Assembly: GCF_001649575.2 (NCBI RefSeq)
Contig: NC_051439.1
Location: 7,369,405 to 7,433,404 of the forward strand
Direction: 5' to 3'
From: Kryptolebias marmoratus
Lineage: Eukaryota > Chordata > Actinopteri > Cyprinodontiformes > Rivulidae
DNA length: 64,000 nt
Positions 10,729-21,600 of the stretch are shown here, one piece after another. The stretch's first letter is position 1, and the number at the start of each line of letters is the position of its first letter. The notes under the pieces are model-generated. The model did no database searches, had not been told where the DNA came from, and saw only the letters and a program-made list of their open reading frames with translations. The translations under genes and the position numbers were made by a program.

Positions 10729-11000
10729 TTTGTTTGTTTGTTGTTGTTGTTGTTTTTCTCCCGCCCCCTCCCTGCACGGTAAAGCAAACACTCCCGGCTG
10801 CTGCTCTCAAAGCGGCTCTCTTACACCTACTCGACGGTGGGGTTGGTGCGGAGCCTACATTATGCTGGGAGCACCGTCGCCTGCCTGCTGGTGTCGACGT
10901 CGTTCCGCACCTCCTCTGTCCGTCTTCTTCTTCTCTCCCCCGGCGGAGGCAGCTGTGTGCTCCGGGGGAGGACCTCGCTCCCCCCCTCCCCGGTGTCACC
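10729..11000 (-). promoter_or_regulatory. CpG-rich promoter region of dcaf5
   Basis: Directly upstream of the dcaf5 start codon the sequence becomes GC- and CpG-rich (for example ggtgtcgacgtcgttccgca near 10890), unlike the AT-rich DNA to the right of 11030. This is the usual setting of a TATA-less housekeeping promoter and 5'UTR. The transcription start cannot be placed from sequence alone. Confidence 0.6.
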
Positions 11001-11504
11001 ACTCAGGAATAATACAGAAACACAAATATTTCCCCGTTTTTGTTTGCTTTTTCCCCCCGTAAGACTTCTCTTGTGTGGAAGCCCAATTCTGCCACTTTGA
11101 ATAAAAATAAAAATGTTTTAAGTCATAGTTATTACTACTTTTTGCTCTCTTTATAAGGCTGCAAGTAACGAAATGTACTCGCGTTACTGTAATCGCGTAT
11201 CAATTTAGTGTATTTTGCACTTTTTAAGTAATTAATCCAATCTGTAATTTGACTTGAATATGTTTTAGGTACTTAGTTACATTTCAAACGTAAAATCAAA
11301 AAATACAGACAGTGGATCCATCCACTGTATTTTAACATATGTACCATTTATATATGCATGTGCATTATTTTTTTACTGAATAAATTCAAATTCTAAACTC
11401 AAGTTGGGAGCAGGAAAGCCCCAGACATCTCCTTCCACAGACACCTCTTCCCGGAGGATTCCCAGGTGTTCCCAGGCCAGCCGAGAGACGTAGTTCCTCT
11501 AGCT

Positions 11505-11678
11505 CAGTGGTGTCCAATCCTGGTCCTGGAGAGCCACCATCCTGCAGGTTTTAAATGTTTCCCAGTTCTTCAGCAGGTCTGTTAATCACTAAGTCACTCA
11601 AATCAGGTGTGTCAAATTAGAGAAACACCTAAAACCTGCAGGATGGTGGCCCTCCAGGATCAGGATTGGACACCCCTG
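11505..11678. mobile_element. hAT MITE (copy 2)
   Basis: Starts cagtggtgtccaatcctggt and ends caggattggacacccctg, the same inverted ends as the 6324 element. The left flank is ctctagct. The right side runs directly into another truncated copy, so no matching duplication can be seen. Confidence 0.75.
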
Positions 11679-11805
11679 GTCCTGGAGGGCCACCATCCTG
11701 CAGGTTTTACTTGTTTCTTTGCTCCAACACACCTAATTTTAGAATCAATGGGTGATTAACAGGCTTCTGCAGAATACAAAGAGGTGATTTAACCACTGAA
11801 TCAGG
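11679..11805. mobile_element. hAT MITE fragment fused to previous copy
   Basis: Begins inside the element at gtcctggagggccaccatcc and continues through the central palindrome to about 'ccactgaatcagg', then stops at a LINE fragment. Both ends are missing. Confidence 0.7.
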
Positions 11806-12345
11806 CCAGTAGGACATGCCTGGAAAACCTCAATTTGGAGGCGTCCAGGGGGCATCCTTACTAGATGCCCGAACCACCTCAACTGGCTCCTCTCGATGAG
11901 GAGGAGCAGCGACTGTACTCCGAATCTCTCCTGGATAACCAAACTTCTCACCCTATCTCTAAGGGAGAGCCCAGCTACCTAGCAGGAGAAACGTCATCTA
12001 AGATCTGAAACTTTCAATCACTATCCAGAGAGAGTTCATGACCACAGGTGAGGGTAGGAACGTAGATTGAACGGTAAACAGAGTTTTTTCTTGCAGCTCA
12101 GCTCCTCTTCACCACAACGAACCAGTAGAGAGTACGCAAGACTTCGGAAGCTGCGCAGATCTGGTCAGATCATTCTTCCCTCACTCGTGAACAAAACCCT
12201 GAGTTTTCTAAACTCCTCCACTAGAGGCAGCACCTCACTCCCAACCCGGAGAGAGCAGTCCACACTTTTACGCCGCGGGACCTTGGCCTCAGATGTGAAG
12301 GTGCTGATCCTCAACCCAGCTGCTCCACACTTGAACGTAACATCT
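11806..12345 (-). mobile_element. LINE fragment, C-terminal reverse transcriptase region (reversed)
   Basis: Read on the minus strand it gives the tail of a fish non-LTR retrotransposon ORF2: RSLVIQERFGVQSLLLL, SQLRWFGHLVRMPPGRL and FQACPTG. Farther right (12100-12345) the DNA matches an upstream part of the same ORF, with frameshifts. The clade is uncertain (RTE/Rex-like). It is inactive. Confidence 0.65.
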
Positions 12346-12539
12346 AAATTGCAACCAGGAGGGGGAAAAAAAGCTCACCATAAGTTACTGGATCTGTTCC
12401 TTACCGATCAGCCGTACATTATCTGGCTGGAAGTGGTGACGAGACGTGAAGGAGGAGCCTGACCTTAAATAAACCCTTACAAATTGTGTACGTCGCTGCC
12501 CGCTCGGCACGCTGCTAGAGGCAAGTTTGGGAACCTCGA

Positions 12540-12910
12540 GATCTGGTCTCTGCTCTTTCCGGACTATGCAGATCTGATGACCTCCTCAAAACATGACCTT
12601 TAGCATGCGTTGGAGCAGTTCGCAGTCACGTACGAAGCCGCTAGGATGAAAGTCATCTCCTCTAAGTCTGAGGCGATAAAGGTGGAACACTCTCTCCGGG
12701 TCAGGGGTGAGTCTCTGCTCCAGGCAGAGGAGTCAGCTCCAAGTATCTGGGAGTCTGGTTTATGAGCAAAGGTAGGATGGAGCAGGAGACGAAATGGCGG
12801 CTCTGGGCCTTGTCCACATTAACAAGGGCTTTGCTCCTTTCGCCGACAGACCATCCTCGGCTCACTTCCAGTCCTTTTACCCCAGAGGAGGGACAAGTCA
12901 GACATTTTAC
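12540..12910 (+). mobile_element. LINE fragment, reverse transcriptase part (plus strand, left piece)
   Basis: Plus-strand codons resemble the same LINE as at 11806-12345: an 'EQFAVTYEAARMKVISSKSE'-like stretch at 12600-12680, followed by the region just after the active site. It is broken by stops. The similarity fades after about 12800. Confidence 0.55.
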
Positions 12911-12929
12911 CACCTTAAGGATTACGCTA

Positions 12930-13270
12930 CAAAAGAATTAAAGTTTAACTATTTATTCTAATAAAGCAGAGAATTAGTACAAGAGCTGGCGCTTGGACTT
13001 CTGTCGGCAACATCTTAAGGATGAAGCAGAAGAAAAGCCGAGAAAACAGGAAGTGTCCACTCATATAGATCCTAGGCTCCGCCCATTCCAGCTAGGGCCA
13101 GAGCACTTCCCTCACGTGACGTCAGTAGTTTTCTATATATGTGGAGCCGGAGATGGCTTTAGTTGTTTCAAGCAAGTGTTTCAGCGGGAGTAATCTGTGA
13201 GTGTGCGGCAACAATAAACTATTCACGATATGGCAAGGATTTGATACAGCAGATGAAGTCGGTTGAGCAA
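12930..13270 (+). mobile_element. possible solo LTR-like block inside a LINE
   Basis: This block separates two pieces of one LINE. It has, in order, a GC-box-like ctccgcccat (13078), cacgtgacgtcag (E-box plus CRE-like, 13113), a TATA-like ctatatatgtgg (13132) and aataaa (13213). That spacing suits an LTR promoter and poly(A) site. I could not define TG..CA ends or a target duplication, so the call is tentative. Confidence 0.3.
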
Positions 13271-13299
13271 CTGGTTTTCCTCTATTTCTCTTGAGTACT

Positions 13300-13705
13300 T
13301 ACCTTTACTTTAGGACATATCTAACAGTCCAGTTTGTCAGGGTGAAGAACGAGTTGAGACCAAAGGCAACGCTCTGGATTTACTGGTCTGGCTACATTCC
13401 AACCCTCACCTATGGTCGTCAGGTATGGATCGTGACCAAAAGAAAGAGATCCCGGATGCAAGCGGCTAAAATGGGTTTCCCCGGGTGACCGGGGTTAGCC
13501 GTAGTGATAAAGTGAGGAGCTTTGTCATCCAGGTAAAGCTCGGAGTCGAGCCGCTGCTCCTCTGCATCAAAGGGAGTCAATTGAGGTGGTTCAGGCATCT
13601 GCTTAGGATGCCTTTTGGGGTCCTCCCTTTGGAGGTTTCTCTGGCATGTCCGACTGGAAGGAGACCCGAGGAACGTTTGGGTTTCCCTCCTGGACCTGTC
13701 GCATT
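13300..13705 (+). mobile_element. LINE fragment, C-terminal part (plus strand, right piece)
   Basis: Reads WSGYIPTLTYGRQVWIVTK, then VRSFVIQVKLGVEPLLL, GSQLRWFRHLLRMPFG and ACPTGRRPEE, the same LINE tail as on the minus strand at 11806. It has one frameshift near 13488 and is truncated after 'gaacgtttgggtttccctcc'. Confidence 0.7.
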
Positions 13706-14480
13706 CAAACAGCAGCATTTTCACAACTTATTAATCCTTCAAACGCTGATCTGCGTCCATTTATTTAGTTGAGGACTAAGTTTTACAAAGAAATGACATG
13801 ACAAGTGCATTTTAGTGCGTAGTAGTTTTATTACTCCCATTTCCTTGGGATTACAGTGCTAGTCTTTAAGGAACTTTCAGTTTCATCAAGCCTTCTCTGA
13901 AACAACATGAAAAGTAAAAAAAAAAAAAAACATTCACAACAACATTTACATAGAGAGGATGAGGGGAAAGAGAATAAAAGCTTTGCTCAACATGAATGGG
14001 TTGTTAAATACTGAGAGAAAAGTTGCCAAAATGACTTTTTTTTTTTCATCCCTCACATTGGCTGCGTTCGTTTGTGTCGCAAAATTAAGCTATTTTCAGT
14101 CTAGAATCAGCACCATTGTGGAGAGGGGTACTTCTTACATCGATTTGTCAAAAATGAGGCAATTTAGGCACTTATTAAATATTCACAGAGATCAAAATTA
14201 AACGTCTACCTAAAGAAATTCTGTGAGCAAAATGGGTTTAAACTGTTATGTCTGACGGACAACTAAACACGTACACAGTCTAGCTAGTGTCACGGAAACT
14301 TAACGGAAATCTAAAACTAGTCAACGCCGAGCATATTGTGTAATTACACGGCACAGAGGAGATACAGATGCTTGGCTAACTTTGCATATAAACTATGTCA
14401 CCATTGTGCTGTTGTTCAGCTCCTATAGCAGTCACTAGAGTGGCAGAGAGGCAGGTGCACCTGCGGGTTCCTGGGAGGGA

Positions 14481-14636
14481 NNNNNNNNNNNNNNNNNNNN
14501 NNNNNNNNNNNNNNNNNNNNNNNNNNNNNNNNNNNNNNNNNNNNNNNNNNNNNNNNNNNNNNNNNNNNNNNNNNNNNNNNNNNNNNNNNNNNNNNNNNNN
14601 NNNNNNNNNNNNNNNNNNNNNNNNNNNNNNNNNNNN
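14481..14636. other. assembly gap (156 N)
   Basis: Run of undetermined bases. Both edges carry a GGGA/GGGAGGGA repeat (gggaggga on the left, agggagggaggg plus a G-run on the right), so the gap most likely hides a G-rich minisatellite. Confidence 0.98.
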
Positions 14637-15100
14637 AGGGAGGGAGGGAGGGGGGGGGGCAGGTTTTATACACGCTAATCTACATTAGGCAAACATTTAA
14701 AAGTGCTTTACATTAAGGTACTGTCGATACATTCACCTCTACGTCACGAAGCCATCTCTAAAGTGACACACAAGTCGTGGGTGAGCTGCGGTGACACCGA
14801 GCTCCTCTGGGAAACAAGAAAACGGAATTCGCTTGCAGCAAGCGCCAAGGAGTGTTAGGACGGAAGCCAGTGGAGGACACACGTGGAAATTTGTCTTCAC
14901 GATATTGTTGTGTAATAACGATTTATTTAGTGGTTTACTTGAGAAAGTTTTTTTTTTTCCTATTCCATTACAAAAAGTGTTCTAGCAATCATTGAAGGAA
15001 TGCGTACTGCCTCCGTGTTTTAAATGTTGGATTAAAACCATATTAAGATGGGAAGGGGCGGAGCTATAGCCGACATGTGGTATTACAAGATCCGTTAGAG

Positions 15101-15296
15101 CAGGGGGTGTCCAATCCTGGTCCTGGAGGGGCCACTATCCTGCAGGTTTTAGGTGTTCCTCTGCTGTGACTCACCTGATTTGAATGACTGAGTGATTAAC
15201 AGGCTTCTGTAGAACCTGGAGACCTGCTGAAGAGCAGGGGAACATCTAAAACTTGCAGGATAGTGGCCCCCCCAGGACTAGCTTTGGACACCATTG
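15101..15296. mobile_element. hAT MITE (copy 3)
   Basis: 196-bp element starting cagggggtgtccaatcctgg and ending with 'tttggacaccattg'. The flanks cgttagag (15093-15100) and cattagag (15297-15304) match at 7 of 8 bases, an 8-bp target duplication with one change. Confidence 0.8.
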
Positions 15297-15304
15297 CATT
15301 AGAG

Positions 15305-15760
15305 CTTGGAGTATGTGTCAAAGGTGACTCTCAGCTACTACCACGTCAAACTTTACCTCTATATCACTAAAACTGTCTCAGTTACAGCCATGTTTGGGTT
15401 GGCTACGGCGAACTAGCCCTTGTACGTTCAATGGTAAATTGCTGTGCGTTTCATTGAAATCCGTCCAGTGGTTCATGAGTTATTTTGCTAACAGGCAGAC
15501 AGAGTTGACTCCAGTAGGCAAAGTTTCAAAAACAGGGCAGTTTGTCCCTGCTGGGACCACACCCAGTTTTGCCTCGATAACTGTAAAAGTGACTGAGCTA
15601 CAGACATTTTCGTGTTGGTTATTACCGATTCGCTATGGTGGCCATTTTGAATTGGACTGTCTCCAAACGCTATTCGACAGTAGATGTGCAACCAATAAGT
15701 TTCATTAAACGAAATCCAATGGGTCATGAGATATTTTGCTAACACAATCAGAATCATATT
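15305..15760 (+). repeat. dispersed repeat R2, two units
   Basis: Two consecutive units: 'gactctcagctactaccac', 'gttatttt gctaacagg' and 'gtggccattttgaattgg', then 'gggtcatgagatattttgct'. Confidence 0.65.
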
Positions 15761-16784
15761 AACTAGCCAAGTGTGTAAAGAACACAGGAGGAGTAAGTCT
15801 CTGGCTGGTGGCGCCTCTCAGGTAGTATAGAACAATACAAAACAATAAAATGCTACACAATAAGATATATTTACTGATATTACACAGTACACAAGCAGTG
15901 TGCTTGGGATGAGTCCATAAAATGTAGATACCATTGAGATAGCTTGATGTTACATGAAATAAGATGTAAAAAAAGACTAGTTGGTTGCTTAAAGGGGTGA
16001 TGGCTTGTGAGAAAAAAACTGTTCTTATGGCAGCTAGTTCTGGTCTGCAGACTTCTGTATCTCCTGCCAGATGGGAGCAGATTACAAAGACAGTATCCAG
16101 GGTGGGAGGGGTCAGAGGGGAACTTTCCTGCCCGCTTCCTGGTTCTTGAGGCGTACAGGTCCTGGATGAAGGGCAGGGGGATTCTGAACAAGCGTTTTGG
16201 TGTTTACAATAGGCTACGGTCAGAGGCTTTGTAACGCTGTTCTAACACATGCCCTGCCGTCTTCCTTGCTCGTAGTTCCTCGCTGAGCCAAGAAGCCGAG
16301 CAAGAAAAGGTGCCTGTTTTGGTTTTAACTGGGGCGTGGGTGTCAGGAAGGCTGCTCCCGAGCATCAGTAGCTGATGAGAAATCTGTACGAAGGTGCTGG
16401 TGAAGGTCGGCAGTCGGGACTGTCAGGTCCGTGTGTTTTCAAGTTCCTGAAACAGATGGGGCGCTTGGAATTGATGAGAACGGGTGTAGATAGCAGACCC
16501 ATCACAACAAGCTGGTGATCAGACACCCCAGGTTATACGCCTGCAGACTGCTGAGGAACAAGGAACATCCATCACTGACCAACAATTTACGGTCAAAGAT
16601 GAATCGTAAGTATCATGACTGTGATACTAAATGATGAAACTGGTTGTAACTATTCATTTTCCTACCATAGGTATCTTGATATTTTTAAAAATAAAAGCTA
16701 GTGTCATTTAGATAATGTCTTGTTGTCTCAAAATAATGGAATCAGTAACTTTAATTAGTAACAGCAGGTTCCTTGTTCTTAGCT

Positions 16785-17275
16785 TCCAGACATTTGACCT
16801 AAGGAGACTCAAAAATGGCTACAGCACAGCCATTTTTTCAGACATTGAGCAACATGGGGCATGGTAGTAGCTGAGAGCCATTCCCAACACATACTCTGTG
16901 CGCTAACTGATTGAATAAGAGCTGATTTTAACTTTGCCAATAACAAATGGAGTAAAATATCTCATGAACCAGAGGACAGATTTTAAAGGAAACTCTCAGA
17001 AAGTAATAATTGGATGTAGATGTAGAACTGATCAGCTTTTGGGGTCAACCCAGTTCAAAATGGCCCCCACAGCTAATTGGCCTTTGCTAACACAAAATGG
17101 CTACAACTTAGTCAAAATTACAGATAGAGGTAAAGTTTATACGGGAGTAGCTGAGAGTCATCTTTCAACACATACCTCAAACATTGACATGTCTCGCAAG
17201 ATGTGGCTGGGGCGGCCATCTTGGATTAAAACTGTCACGAAAAGTGGCGGGTGATTTGCGTTCCTTCAAGGACTC
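16785..17275 (-). repeat. dispersed repeat R2, two reversed units
   Basis: Reversed R2 blocks ('caacacatactc', 'atctcatgaaccagaggac', 'ggggcggccatcttgg') ending with the family's terminal motif 'gcgttccttcaagga' at about 17262. Confidence 0.65.
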
Positions 17276-17773
17276 GACCTTTAAATCGTTTTTACAGCTC
17301 AACAATTTCTGTAATTAAGATAATCAACTCTACAATGAGCTGTAACAAAGTTGTGGTTCTTTAACAATGCTCTAGGGACGACTGTTTTTCCCCTTTTTTT
17401 GTTTTAACGTTTAACCAGAGCCAGACTTACTTGTTCTCAGTGGGCCGTTAGCCATTAGCTTTGTATTGAAATTCTAAAATGGTGGAAATTACATGTAAAT
17501 CTCCAAATGAAAGGTCACAAAAAGAGAAACACAAGGTTAAAAACAACAAATTGCAGTCAGAACTATTTGCTTCACTATTTACTGCAGCTGGATGCAGAAA
17601 CAGAGCTAGTTTGGCTCAGTTTATGCTATGCTAAGCTAACTAAGCTAACTAGCTGCTGTCCGTCTTTTAATTTAGTTTTTACTCTAACAACAATTTGGTG
17701 CAACAACCAAAGTGTCAACATATTCATTTAGGTTTGTATGCAATTCTGTGTTCTACTTTGTTTTACTTCCTAC

Positions 17774-17779
17774 TTTATT
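17774..17779 (-). terminator. candidate pacs2 polyadenylation signal
   Basis: First exact AATAAA met on the minus strand downstream of the pacs2 stop codon, about 760 nt after it. Other signals exist farther left. Choice by position only. Confidence 0.25.
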
Positions 17780-18538
17780 ATTAGGTTTGGTTTTGGGGCT
17801 TATATGTTTACTGGTAATATGCTAATTCTGTAGCAAAGCTTAAGTTATCTTATGCCACTTGGAGAACAAAGTACAATTTTACAGTAGTGTACAAACAGAG
17901 CCAAGTCAACACAGAATTAATTTTACACAATAGTCAGTCTATTGCACCATGACTATTTAACAGAAGGTGCTTTTTACTAGTGGGTAAAGATTTAAAAAAA
18001 TACAATGTTTCTGAAGCTACAAATCCACCATTTTTCACCATGATTTGAAACCACATCATTACAAATCAGCTGCTCTTGTTTTTTGAGTGCATATTATACT
18101 TTAATTATTGTGCTGGCCAAGTGCGTAACACAATTAAAAAAAAAAAAAAAAAAAAAAAAGAAAATTACACAAATGTGACACCTGGCACTCATTCAACATG
18201 TTAATGGTTAAAATGATTATCAGATTTTTTTGTTTGTTTTTTTCTCTCCAAAGTCTAAAAAAACGTCAGCAGGATTCTCTTTTTAAAAAGCAGAGTAAAG
18301 AAAATTTCCCTATGGCAGCATTGCCTGAGAAGTTTTTTTTTTGTTTGTTTGTTTGTACATAAATAAAAAATAAAAATATTAAATAATCCGATGAACGCAA
18401 CAGTGCAGAGCGGGGATTTAACCGAAATCAGCAGAACGGGATGAAGTAGGGGGGGTGAGGGGTGAAAATCTGTTGGCACGAGAGAGAGGAGACGAGAAGC
18501 TGTCCCCCATGTTTCAGTCTGTAGGTTTTTAGGTGCTG
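17780..18538 (-). other. pacs2: likely pacs2 3'UTR
   Basis: Sequence directly downstream of the pacs2 stop codon up to the first AATAAA. It is AT-rich with long A runs on the plus strand (18137-18160, T run in the transcript). The extent is inferred. Confidence 0.4.
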
Positions 18539-18657
18539 CTAGTAAGGGCCTTTTGTGTGTCCAAAGATCCCAATAGGGAAGTGTTTGACATGTGAAGACC
18601 ACTGAGCCGCCAACTGGAAAAATTTGACATCATTCCACTCAACGCCATCAATCAGAA
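18539..18657 (-). CDS. pacs2: pacs2 exon 24 (last coding exon)
   Basis: 119 nt to the TAG stop at 18541-18539, acceptor ctgcag|. It encodes [20 protein letters not shown], then [17 protein letters not shown] and stop. The FPIGIFGH ending is PACS2-like. Confidence 0.96.
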
Positions 18658-21600
18658 CTGCAGAAAAGGCATTAAACAAAGAAAAGACAGGACTTAAAAC
18701 GATTATGAGCGATACATTTATGTTCAGAAGCAATAGTGTCATTTTTAGTAGCCTGTTTTAGATTTCACTCATTGATCATTTAGTTCTATAAATAAAGGAA
18801 ATGATGGAAAATGACCGATAACAATGATACAAATTGATTTTTTTATTCAAAATATGTATGGGATGCCAAAGGTTTTTTGTACGAATCAAATATCGCCGTT
18901 GTGCTTGAACAATTAGGAGATAATAAATATAAAAATAGAACATGGAGATCTCCAGTCTGTCAGTGTGAGGAGAAATAAAGCAGTAAAGGAGGAAAAATAC
19001 CTCTCAGCATGGTTTGCTGGTGCTTGGCAGTGCAGATGAGGCGACTGATGCCCTCGATCACCTGACTCTTGGACTCCACCTCCTTGTCTTTGCTCTTTTT
19101 CGGCAGAAACATGACTGGCGAAGGGCGACAAGAAACATCCACCCCGTGAGTAAATAAGACCCAGAATGTGTCTGCTCTCTGTGAACAACAGACTGAAATG
19201 CAAATAACGTTCGACCTCATTTTGTGCCAGATTCAAGGTTAAAAGACTTGGATTTTAAGCTTCTACAATAACCGGAATTACTTATTATTAGTAAGCAGAA
19301 AGAAAGGGAAAAACACAAACAAACAAAAACAAATGCAATCTCAATTCTGAGAGAGTTGGGATGTAAAAAGATGTAAATAAAATCAGAATGTAGTGATTTG
19401 CAAATCTTACAAACCTATATTTTATTCACAATGGAACCTAGTAAATAGGAGAAATATTACCTAAAAATATAAGGTAATTTTGAATTTGATGGCTACAACA
19501 TATTTCATAAAAGTTGTTTCAGGTTTATGTTTCTCACTGTGAGGCATCCCCTCTTCTAACATCAGTCTGAAAACATCTAGGAGCTGAGGAGAGCAGCTGC
19601 TGGAGGTTTTGGAATTTTGGTTTAACATTGATAGTCTGGATGAGAGCATATAATGTTCTAAAACCTGTATATGCCTTTCTGCATTGATGGAGCCTTTCCA
19701 GATGTGTAAACTAGGACACTAATGCACCCCTATACCATCAGAGAGGCAGGTTTTTAAATTGAGCCCTGATAACAGGCTGGATGGTCCTCTACAATTCCTC
19801 TGACCACAGATCAGTTCTCCTCTGTCCCTCAGTCCATCTTAAATGAGCTTTGGTCCAGAGAAGACAGCAGTGTTTCTGGATGGTGTTCACATCTGGCTTC
19901 TTCTTTGCCTGATAGAGCTTTAAGCAGCATTAGTGGATGGTACAGTGAACTGTGTTTACAGGAAGTGTTCCTGAGTCCATGCAGTGATGTCCAGAACAGA
20001 ATCAGACCTGTTTTTTTACCACTATGTGTAATAAATTTTTAACATTTTACGTCAACAATTAACAACAAAGACCCCCCTACACCAGCACCTGCCCCTAACA
20101 AAGAAGTAGAAGAAAAATAGATAAAAATAGTAAATGAATGAATGAAATTAAAATGAAACAAATAAAGAAATAAGAAATAAAAGACTTTGAAATACACAGA
20201 GTGTGTGTGAATTCATCTACGTAAACGGAGCAGCTCATGCAGTTTAAAGCTTGGAACCCCACACATGGGAAGCAAAACATCTTTAACTACAGAACAGAGG
20301 TCCAGTTGCTTTGTTTATAAAGCTTTTTTGGATTTACAGAGCGTAACTGTGTTGCGGTAGTAGCTAGGAGTCCTTTATGGAAACACAGAGACTAAAGCAA
20401 AACAAAGCTAACAAAGTAACATCAGCACTAATGATGCAGTGCCCATAATTTCTAAATGGCGTTTTGGGTTTTGTCAAACCAAGCTAAGGGAAGAAATCCA
20501 AGAATTCTCAGAATCCCTCTCTGGGCAACAGAGAGCCCAACGTACCCTTCTTATTCTTCTCCTTGGTCACCACAGTCATGGACATGGTGGGCTGGGGGCT
20601 CGGCTCTAACCCCGCCAGTGGCAGCCGGCTGACCTGCAGCGAGCGGAAATTGCACTTCAGAGTGTTTTTCGAGGAGGAGTCCCGCTTCTCCATGTCTTTC
20701 TTCCTCTCTGTTGGAGCCACCCAGTAATCCACCTGAAGACCCATCAACTCCGCTGACTGACTACTAGAACTGGAAACGAAACAAGAGCTTAGACCAGAGG
20801 CAAATTTGTTTAAAACAAACAAAAAATTGAAGTTATTTACATTAAAAAAAATATATATACACACACACACTATATTGCCAAAAGTATTCACTCGTCTCCC
20901 TGCACACATATGAACTTCAGTGGCCTCCCATTCTCAATCCAGAGGGTTTGATCTGATGTTGGCCCACCTTTTACAGCTATAACACCTTCAGCTCTTCTGG
21001 GAAGGCTTTCCACAGGTTTAGGAGTGTTTCTGGGAGTTTCTGACCATTCTTCCAGAAGCTCATCTGTGAGGTCAGACACTGATGTTGGACAGAAGGCCTG
21101 GCTCTCAGTCTCTGCTCTGATTCATCCCAAAGGTGTTCTGTCAGGTTGAGGTCTGGACTCTGTGCAGGTCAGTCAAGTTCTTCCACACCAAACTCTATCG
21201 TCCATGTCTTTATGGACCTTGCTTTGTGCTCTGGTGTGCAGTCATGTTGGGACAGGAAGGGGCCGTCCCCAAACTGGTCCCACAAAGATGGGAGCATAAA
21301 ATAGTACAAAATTTCCTGGTACGCTGAAGCATTAAGAGCTCCTTTCACTGAAACGAAACAAGCCCACACCATAATCCAAACCCTGACTCAAACATCAGAT
21401 TACCAGTCAGAGAAGCACGACTCGTCCAGAGGACACGTCTCCACTGCTGTAGAGTCCAGTGGTGGCGTGTTTTACTCCACTGCATCCCACGCTTTGCACT
21501 TGGTGATGGAAGGCTTGGATTCAGCTGCTCAGCCATGGAATCCCATTCCATGAAGCTCTCTCTGCTCTGTTCCTGAGCTAATCTGAAGGCCACATGAAGT

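Larger units (their letters stand above)
11001..17773. other. intergenic region between dcaf5 and pacs2
   Basis: About 6.8 kb without a gene. It contains fused hAT MITEs, two LINE fragments in opposite orientation, an LTR-like block, an assembly gap, another MITE and two R2 copies. Between these the DNA is AT-rich and unremarkable. Its right edge depends on where pacs2 transcription ends. Confidence 0.7.

Noticed and set aside
10517..11062. Long open frames on both strands near the dcaf5 start (150-161 codons)
   Set aside because: Caused by GC-rich, stop-poor sequence around exon 1 and its promoter; low-complexity translations without homology.
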